Shown: positions 6,228-10,618 of the stretch, in pieces
Layout of the letters: each line of letters starts with the position of its first letter
How positions within the stretch are numbered: the stretch's first letter is position 1
Notes under the pieces: model-generated
Databases searched by the model: none
Told to the model about the DNA's origin: nothing
Seen by the model: only the letters and a program-made list of their open reading frames with translations
Source of the DNA: Tannerella sp.
Lineage (GTDB): Bacteria > Bacteroidota > Bacteroidia > Bacteroidales > Tannerellaceae
Direction of reading: 5' to 3'
DNA length: 10,618 nucleotides
Assembly: GCA_031272655.1 (NCBI GenBank)
Contig: JAISTJ010000174.1
Coordinates: 1 to 10,618 of the forward strand
Made by a program: the position numbers and the translations under genes

Positions 6228-7655
6228 TTAACTTTCTCCTCCTACTGTTAGGTTACTGACTAAGGCTGAGGGCATTCCGAGCGAAACAGGGCATGATTGG
6301 CCGTCTTTGCCGCAAGTCCACGAACCTTCGTCTATTTTGAAATTATTACCGACCATAGTGATGTCTGCCAGCGCTTTAGGTCCGTTGCCGATGATGTTGA
6401 TGTCTTTTAAAGGGCGTGTCAGCTTGCCGTTTTCAATCAGGTAGCCGTTTTTGACGAAAAATGTGAAATCGCCCGCGCCAATCTGCACCTGCCCGTTGGA
6501 AAAATTCGACACATAAACGCCTTGCTTCACCGCTGCGATTATCTCCTGTTCATCAAAGTTTCCGGCCTCCATATAGGTAGCCCTCATGCGAGGAACAGGC
6601 ATGTTGCGGAACGATTCGCGACGTCCGTTGCCGGTAGGCTCAACGCCATAAAACTTAGCGCTGATGCGGTCGTGGAGATAGCTCGTGAGCATCCCTTCGC
6701 GCACAATATAAGTTTTCTGCCCCATTACGCCCTCGTCGTCAATATTGACTGCGCCGCGATTGAACGGGATGATCCCGTCGTCAACGATATTGATGGCTGA
6801 ATCGCACACCTTTTTGTGCAGTTTGTTTGCGAAAATCGAAGTGTTCTTACGGTTGAAGTCAGCTTCAAAAGCATGTCCTATCGCCTCGTGGAGCAGTATG
6901 CCCGAACCGCCTGCGCCCATCACTACAGGCATCTCACCGCCTTTCGGTTTCACAGCGCTGAAAAGAATTGCCGTTTTATCAACCGTTTCGCCGACTAATG
7001 CGTCTATCATGCTGTCCGTCAGGAACTCCGCACCCATGCGAAACGCCCTTGTGGAGCTGTTACTCTCCATTCTGCCGTTGTCGTGCATAATGCACAGGGC
7101 GCCTATCACAACCATCGGCCGGTAGTCGTAATAACTCTGGCCTTCGGAGTTGCAGAAAAGGATGTGGGAGGTGGTGTCGTTGAGCCACGCCGATACTTTG
7201 ACTACGCGGCTGTCGGCTGCAAAAAGTTTGTCGTTAATAGCCTGAATATAAGGCATTTTGCAATTAACGGCAACATCTTCCCATGCGGTTTTGACTTTGT
7301 AAAGGCTGCCGTTAATCGTCGTTTCGGTAATGTTTGCAGGCTCTTTCGAGGCGCTTTCGGTCGCTATCCGCGCTGCTGTGCGGGCTGCCTTGATCATCTC
7401 GTCGGGCGTAATGTTCTCAATATAAGCGTATCCGCTACGGTCGCCCGCAACTGCACGAACGCCCATGCCATAGTCTATATTCGAGTAAACGCGGTTTACT
7501 GCGCCGTCCTGAAGCGTCAGACTGTTTGAAAACGTGTGCTCGAAAAACAGATCGGCATAGTCTGCTCCTTTTTCCATCGCCGCTGCGAGTGTTTTACGGA
7601 GTTGCACCTCCTCGACGCCGAAGTGTCCGAGCGCAAAACTCATTGTTTCAGTCAT
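6228..7655 (-). CDS. tldD: TldD metalloprotease, catalytic subunit
   Basis: Catalytic zinc subunit of the TldD/TldE protease, 475 residues, a normal length. The signature HEAIGH (256-261) in GSGILLHEAIGHAFEADF provides the two zinc histidines and the catalytic glutamate (E257). The third ligand expected for the family, a C-terminal cysteine, is present in WTCGKDGQSCPVS (C448). The terminal TVGGES is also typical. The N-terminal domain (about 1-200) carries the family's ADYADLFFEH and GMGVRAVAGDRSGYAYIEN segments. The protein is thought to form a chamber with TldE that processes unfolded peptides. It starts 2 bp after the deoC stop and ends 1 bp before tldE, so it sits in the middle of a tightly packed operon. 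In Bacteroidota tldD-tldE pairs are common without any RiPP cluster. None is seen here, so a general proteolytic role is more likely than peptide-toxin maturation. Confidence 0.95.
   Translation of the reverse strand: MTETMSFALGHFGVEEVQLRKTLAAAMEKGADYADLFFEHTFSNSLTLQDGAVNRVYSNIDYGMGVRAVAGDRSGYAYIENITPDEMIKAARTAARIATESASKEPANITETTINGSLYKVKTAWEDVAVNCKMPYIQAINDKLFAADSRVVKVSAWLNDTTSHILFCNSEGQSYYDYRPMVVIGALCIMHDNGRMESNSSTRAFRMGAEFLTDSMIDALVGETVDKTAILFSAVKPKGGEMPVVMGAGGSGILLHEAIGHAFEADFNRKNTSIFANKLHKKVCDSAINIVDDGIIPFNRGAVNIDDEGVMGQKTYIVREGMLTSYLHDRISAKFYGVEPTGNGRRESFRNMPVPRMRATYMEAGNFDEQEIIAAVKQGVYVSNFSNGQVQIGAGDFTFFVKNGYLIENGKLTRPLKDINIIGNGPKALADITMVGNNFKIDEGSWTCGKDGQSCPVSLGMPSALVSNLTVGGES
6236..6243 (-). 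promoter_or_regulatory. Possible Shine-Dalgarno for tldE
   Basis: The minus strand reads AGGAGGAG, 9 nt upstream of the tldE ATG, a near-ideal anti-16S match and spacing. It also encodes the conserved VGGE end of TldD, so the match may be partly forced by protein sequence. No other gene in the window shows a comparable site. Confidence 0.4.
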
Positions 7656-7657
7656 AT

Positions 7658-8572
7658 TTAAATTATTTTACTTTCCAATTCACTAAGCAGGCTGCTGGCT
7701 CCAATGCGGAAAAGTTTTTTGTTAAGCCATTCATAACCAAGTATTTCCTTTACTATCGTGTAATACTTAACGGCATCTTCAGTTGTGCGGACGCCACCTG
7801 CCACTTTTATCCCCACTTTTCGTCCTGTCTTGGATGCGTATTCCTTTAATACATTGCACATTACATATACAGCTTCCGGTGTAGCGCCCGGAAACCCCTT
7901 GCCGGTTGATGTCTTGATGAAATCTGCGCCGGAATACAGGGCGAGAATAGCGGCTTTGCGGATATTGGCAACGGTGCCGAGAGCGCCTGTCTCAAGAATC
8001 ACTTTCAGCGTCGCACCCCGACAACTTTCTTTTATCTCGCTCAGCTCGTCGGTCAACGCCTCATAATCTTCTTCAAAAAAATAACCGAGATTCATCACTG
8101 TATCAATCTCTTCCGCGCCTTGCATCACTGCCATAGCCGTTTCTGCAATCTTTACTTCAGCAAACGTCTGAGAAGCCGGAAAGCCGCCTGTTACCGACGC
8201 TATCTTAACATCTTGCACCGTAAGCGCCTGTTTTACAGTGTCTATAAACAACGGATAAACGCAAACTGCCGCTATATTGTGTACATCGGGGCGCGTTCCT
8301 TCATAATCATTGACCTGCTTTTCCACCATCTTCCAGACGCTTTCCTTTGTGTCTGTGGCGTTTAACGTTGTCAAATCAATGCAGTTATGCAGCGTTTTCA
8401 GCGTTTTTTGATTGTTGTTCTCGTTGAAACATTTACTAATCAACGTATTAACCTTTTCCGCAATCTCACTGTCAGGCCTTGTGGGAGCATATTTTTCAAA
8501 TGTTTCTTTGAACCTGTTCATCTCAAAATGCTCATGCCCGCTGTGTTCATGCTCGTCTTCGTAATAATTCAT
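7658..8572 (-). CDS. deoC: Deoxyribose-phosphate aldolase
   Basis: Cytoplasmic class I aldolase that splits 2-deoxyribose 5-phosphate into glyceraldehyde 3-phosphate and acetaldehyde in deoxynucleoside salvage. The 304-residue product is a TIM barrel with the Schiff-base lysine in ADFIKTSTGKG (K220), the second active-site lysine in VGIKVAGGVRT (K256) and the acid in EEIDTVMN (D157). CIDLTTLN (64-71) and FRIGASS (288-294) are further family segments. A longer reading frame opens at a TTG at 8593, but that would overlap the -7 promoter box, so the ATG at 8572-8570 is preferred. This start leaves an unusual His-rich leader, EDEHEHSGHEH (5-15). A second ATG (M18, at 8521) would remove it. deoC is first in the deoC-tldD-tldE operon. 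Identification is secure; the exact start is less so. Confidence 0.94.
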   Translation of the reverse strand: MNYYEDEHEHSGHEHFEMNRFKETFEKYAPTRPDSEIAEKVNTLISKCFNENNNQKTLKTLHNCIDLTTLNATDTKESVWKMVEKQVNDYEGTRPDVHNIAAVCVYPLFIDTVKQALTVQDVKIASVTGGFPASQTFAEVKIAETAMAVMQGAEEIDTVMNLGYFFEEDYEALTDELSEIKESCRGATLKVILETGALGTVANIRKAAILALYSGADFIKTSTGKGFPGATPEAVYVMCNVLKEYASKTGRKVGIKVAGGVRTTEDAVKYYTIVKEILGYEWLNKKLFRIGASSLLSELESKII

Positions 8573-8590
8573 ATTGTTCAAAATTTGCTG

Positions 8591-8623
8591 CAAAGGTACT
8601 GTTTTTTTGATTATCTTTCCAAA
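8591..8623 (-). promoter_or_regulatory. Putative promoter of the deoC-tldD-tldE operon
   Basis: On the minus strand, TTTG (8623-8620) is followed after 21 bp by TACCTTTG (8598-8591), matching the Bacteroidota consensus. Transcription would begin near 8585, leaving a leader of only about 13 nt before the ATG at 8572. This rules out the upstream TTG at 8593 as a start. Confidence 0.6.
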
Positions 8624-8693
8624 ACTGGTGGCCTCAAGTTGCGGCGATATATAGATTTTTCAGAATTTTTTTCATGTTTTAAAGAAAAGCTTT

Positions 8694-8701
8694 TACCTTT
8701 G
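8694..8701 (+). promoter_or_regulatory. Putative -7 box of the leuCD promoter
   Basis: TACCTTTG matches TAnnTTTG. It lies 23 bp upstream of the leuC ATG, with an expected leader of about 18 nt. No -33 TTTG is seen at normal spacing, and the leader is too short to hold an attenuator or riboswitch. Confidence 0.55.
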
Positions 8702-8724
8702 CAGCGGTTTAAATTAAAGAAACA

Positions 8725-10203
8725 ATGAGAGATTTTGGATCTAAAACATTATTCGAGAAGATCTGGTCGAAGCACGTGGTATCGACCATTGAGGACGGAC
8801 CGACACAGTTGTACATCGACCGTCTGTACTGCCACGAGGTAACAAGCCCGCAGGCTTTTGCCGGACTGCGAGAGCGCGGACTCAAGCCGCTGCGTCCGGA
8901 GCGTATCTACTGTATGCCCGACCATAACACGCCGACGCATGACCAGGACAAGCCAATAGCCGACCCCGTCTCGCGCCGCCAGGTGGACGCATTGGAGGCT
9001 AACGCACGCGAGTTCGGACTGACATACTTCGGTATGCTTCACCCAAAGAACGGCGTCATACACGTCGTAGGACCGGAGCGCGGACTGACGCTGCCGGGCA
9101 TGACAATCGTCTGCGGCGACAGCCACACCTCGACGCACGGCGCTATGGGGGCTATCGCTTTCGGCATAGGCACCAGCGAGGTAGAGATGGTACTCGCCTC
9201 ACAGTGTATCCTGCAGTCGAAGCCCAAGACGATGCGTATCAGCGTCGAAGGAACGCTCGGCAAGTGCGTAACAGCCAAAGATTTGGCGCTTTATATTATA
9301 GCGAAAATGACTACCGGCGGCGCTACGGGCTATTTCGTGGAGTATGCAGGCTCGGCGGTGCGCTCGCTGACTATGGAAGGGCGACTGACGCTCTGCAACC
9401 TCTCGATAGAGATGGGCGCTCGTGGCGGCATGATAGCGCCGGACGAGACGACCTTCGAGTACCTGCGCGGACGCGAGTACGCCCCGCAAGGCGAGGCATG
9501 GGACAAAGCAGTGGCATACTGGCGGACGCTGCGCACCGACGACGACGCCGTGTTCGACAAGGAAATAACCTTCCGCGCCGAAGACGTTGAGCCGATGATA
9601 ACCTACGGCACCAATCCCGGCATGGGGATGGGGATTACGGAGGCAATACCTTCCCGTCATTGCGAACGCAGTGAAGCAATCTCAACACGTCATTGCGAAC
9701 GCAGTGAAGCAATCTCATCCTCAGCAGATTGCTTCGTTCCTCGCAATGACGCCCCCCACGACGTCAAATCCCTCGAATACATGGGCTTCCACCCCGGCGA
9801 GCGCCTTCTCGGCAAGCCGATAGACTATGTTTTCCTCGGCAGTTGCACTAACGGTCGTATAGAGGACTTCCGCGCCTTTGCGTCCGTAGTGCGCGGCAAG
9901 AAGAAAGCGCCCGGAGTAACGGCATGGTTAGTACCAGGCTCATGGCTCGTGGACAAGCAGATATGCGACGAGGGCTTGGACAAAATACTTGCTGACGCAG
10001 GTTTTGAACTCCGACAGCCCGGTTGCTCGGCTTGTTTAGCGATGAACGACGACAAGGTACCTGCGGGCAAGTACGCAGTAAGCACATCCAATCGCAACTT
10101 CGAGGGACGTCAGGGACCCGGCGCGCGCACCATCCTCGCCAGCCCCCTCACCGCCGCCGCCGCCGCCCTCACCGCCCATATCACCGACCCACGAACACTA
10201 TAA
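8725..10203 (+). CDS. leuC: 3-isopropylmalate dehydratase large subunit with translated palindromic-repeat insertion
   Basis: Large subunit of the [4Fe-4S] isopropylmalate isomerase, which interconverts 2- and 3-isopropylmalate in leucine synthesis. Aconitase-family motifs are intact: [20 protein letters not shown] (24-43), [11 protein letters not shown] (65-75), [11 protein letters not shown] (130-140), [12 protein letters not shown] (about 292-303), and the cluster cysteines in GSCTNGR (C374) and GCSACLAMN (C434, C437). The product is 492 residues, whereas LeuC proteins are usually about 460-470. The excess falls at about residues 311-342, reading [22 protein letters not shown], then [10 protein letters not shown]. 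This is the in-frame translation of three palindromic repeat units, lying between the GMGITEAIP segment and the conserved [21 protein letters not shown]. All motifs on both sides are preserved and no stop is introduced, so the enzyme may still work. leuD follows after 10 bp. By eye the gene is richer in G+C than the DUF2400 and phosphatase genes. Confidence 0.96.
   Translation: MRDFGSKTLFEKIWSKHVVSTIEDGPTQLYIDRLYCHEVTSPQAFAGLRERGLKPLRPERIYCMPDHNTPTHDQDKPIADPVSRRQVDALEANAREFGLTYFGMLHPKNGVIHVVGPERGLTLPGMTIVCGDSHTSTHGAMGAIAFGIGTSEVEMVLASQCILQSKPKTMRISVEGTLGKCVTAKDLALYIIAKMTTGGATGYFVEYAGSAVRSLTMEGRLTLCNLSIEMGARGGMIAPDETTFEYLRGREYAPQGEAWDKAVAYWRTLRTDDDAVFDKEITFRAEDVEPMITYGTNPGMGMGITEAIPSRHCERSEAISTRHCERSEAISSSADCFVPRNDAPHDVKSLEYMGFHPGERLLGKPIDYVFLGSCTNGRIEDFRAFASVVRGKKKAPGVTAWLVPGSWLVDKQICDEGLDKILADAGFELRQPGCSACLAMNDDKVPAGKYAVSTSNRNFEGRQGPGARTILASPLTAAAAALTAHITDPRTL
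9655..9683 (+). repeat. REP-like palindromic unit 1 inside leuC
   Basis: This 29-bp unit opens CGTCATTGCGAACGC and closes GAAGCAATCTC. It is partly self-complementary (ATTGC at 9659-9663 with GCAAT at 9676-9680). In the leuC frame it begins on a codon boundary at residue 311 and reads [10 protein letters not shown]. Confidence 0.85.
9688..9716 (+). repeat. REP-like palindromic unit 2 inside leuC
   Basis: It is identical in all 29 bases to unit 1 and starts exactly 33 bp (11 codons) later, so the reading frame and peptide repeat are kept. The 4-bp spacer between units is AACA. Perfect identity suggests recent duplication or gene conversion. Confidence 0.85.
9726..9751 (-). repeat. REP-like palindromic unit 3, inverted, inside leuC
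   Basis: Read on the minus strand this unit is CGTCATTGCGAGG followed by AACGAAGCAATCT, the same ends as units 1 and 2 with a different, shorter centre. With unit 2 it can form a hairpin: 9706-9715 pairs with 9726-9735 (10 bp) and 9688-9698 with 9741-9751 (11 bp), around a 10-nt loop and a small internal loop. Confidence 0.85.
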
Positions 10204-10213
10204 TTCAAAACAA

Positions 10214-10618
10214 ATGGAAAAATTTACGACAATGACAAGTACTTGTGTTCCACTGCCGATAGAGAATGTGGACACAGACCAGATTATCCCCGCGCGCTTT
10301 CTGAAAGCCACTGACAAAGAGGGCTTTGGAGATAATCTTTTTCGTGACTGGCGCTACGACAAAGACGGCGCCCCAATACCCGGCTTCGTCCTCAACGACC
10401 CGCGTTACGAGGGCGCCCGCGTCCTTGTAGCCGGTAAGAACTTCGGTAGCGGCAGCAGCCGCGAGCACGCGGCATGGGCTATCGCCGGATACGGCTTCAA
10501 AGCCGTTGTGTCGAGTTTCTTTGCCGACATACACCGCAACAACGAACTCAACAACGGCGTCCTGCCGGTGGTCGTCTCCGAGCCGTTCCTGCAGGAACTT
10601 TTTGCAAGCATCGCCGCC
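10214..10618 (+). CDS. leuD: 3-isopropylmalate dehydratase small subunit, N-terminal part (truncated by window edge)
   Basis: Small subunit of isopropylmalate isomerase. It supplies the swivelling domain that completes the active site formed with LeuC and binds the substrate side chain. The visible 135 codons from the ATG at 10214 contain the family's [14 protein letters not shown] (18-31), [23 protein letters not shown] (64-86, with the GSGSSREHA substrate-binding loop) and [18 protein letters not shown] (103-120). The protein is typically about 200 residues, so roughly a third lies beyond the window. It begins 10 bp after the leuC stop, so the two subunits are made from one message and in comparable amounts. 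The reading frame is open to the window edge with no defect, which argues that the pathway is still maintained despite the insertion in leuC. Confidence 0.95.
   Translation, partial: MEKFTTMTSTCVPLPIENVDTDQIIPARFLKATDKEGFGDNLFRDWRYDKDGAPIPGFVLNDPRYEGARVLVAGKNFGSGSSREHAAWAIAGYGFKAVVSSFFADIHRNNELNNGVLPVVVSEPFLQELFASIAA

Larger units (their letters stand above)
8587..8705. repeat. Perfect 12-bp inverted repeat spanning the deoC/leuC divergent promoters
   Basis: GCTGCAAAGGTA at 8587-8598 is the exact reverse complement of TACCTTTGCAGC at 8694-8705, with 95 bp between the arms. Each arm contains the -7 box of one of the two divergent genes plus the next few bases towards the start point. Confidence 0.75.

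Noticed and set aside
6228..7655. RiPP or microcin maturation locus suggested by TldD/TldE
   Set aside because: No precursor peptide, modification enzyme or exporter gene is seen. The neighbours are housekeeping genes, and tldD-tldE pairs are common in genomes without such clusters.
9199..9660. 153-codon open frame on the minus strand
   Set aside because: It is antisense to conserved LeuC sequence and has no family features.
9655..9751. Possible CRISPR array from the 29-bp repeats
   Set aside because: Only two direct units with a 4-bp spacer plus one inverted unit, all inside a coding gene. Spacers are far too short and there are no cas genes.
10153..10167. GCC run (five repeats) near the 3' end of leuC
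   Set aside because: It encodes an alanine stretch in the [19 protein letters not shown] segment that I recall being Ala-rich in normal LeuC proteins, so it is probably ordinary coding sequence.

Overview
The window is a gene-dense, mostly housekeeping stretch from a member of the Bacteroidota, most probably order Bacteroidales. The evidence is the close match of the arginine decarboxylase, isoleucyl-tRNA synthetase and LeuC to Bacteroides-type proteins as I remember them, the TAnnTTTG-type -7 promoter boxes 15-25 bp upstream of genes, the scarcity of Shine-Dalgarno sequences, and a small anchored protein with the Bacteroidota-style ending IYNEIFNRKY. I cannot name a genus.

Layout from left to right: the 5' end of ileS (minus) diverges from a two-gene plus-strand unit, a small membrane-anchored protein followed by a HAD-family phosphatase of phosphoglycolate phosphatase type, coupled through a TGATG stop/start overlap. 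The phosphatase converges on, and overlaps by 9 bp, speA (minus, biosynthetic arginine decarboxylase). SpeA diverges from a plus-strand DUF2400/TIGR02757 gene. A 167-bp repeat-bearing gap then separates that gene from a minus-strand run reading deoC, tldD, tldE/pmbA and a YhcH/YjgK/YiaL gene. The first three are only 1-2 bp apart, so they form a compact operon. deoC diverges from leuC-leuD (plus), the two subunits of isopropylmalate isomerase; leuD runs off the end of the window.

Functions: protein synthesis (ileS), polyamine synthesis (speA), leucine synthesis (leuCD), deoxyribose-phosphate catabolism (deoC), TldD/TldE proteolysis, metabolite repair (HAD phosphatase) and two poorly understood families (DUF2400, YhcH).

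The most unusual feature is in leuC. About 97 bp of a REP-like palindromic repeat (two identical direct 29-bp units at a 33-bp period, then one inverted unit) sits inside the reading frame and is translated as about 32 extra residues, between the substrate-binding region and the first iron-sulfur cysteine. Diverged relatives of the repeat, themselves in a tandem arrangement, lie in the gap at about 4267-4397. This looks like a mobile or recombinogenic palindromic element tolerated inside an essential biosynthetic enzyme. I see no phage, transposase, CRISPR, toxin or defence genes and no RNA genes; apart from the repeat family, the region is ordinary.
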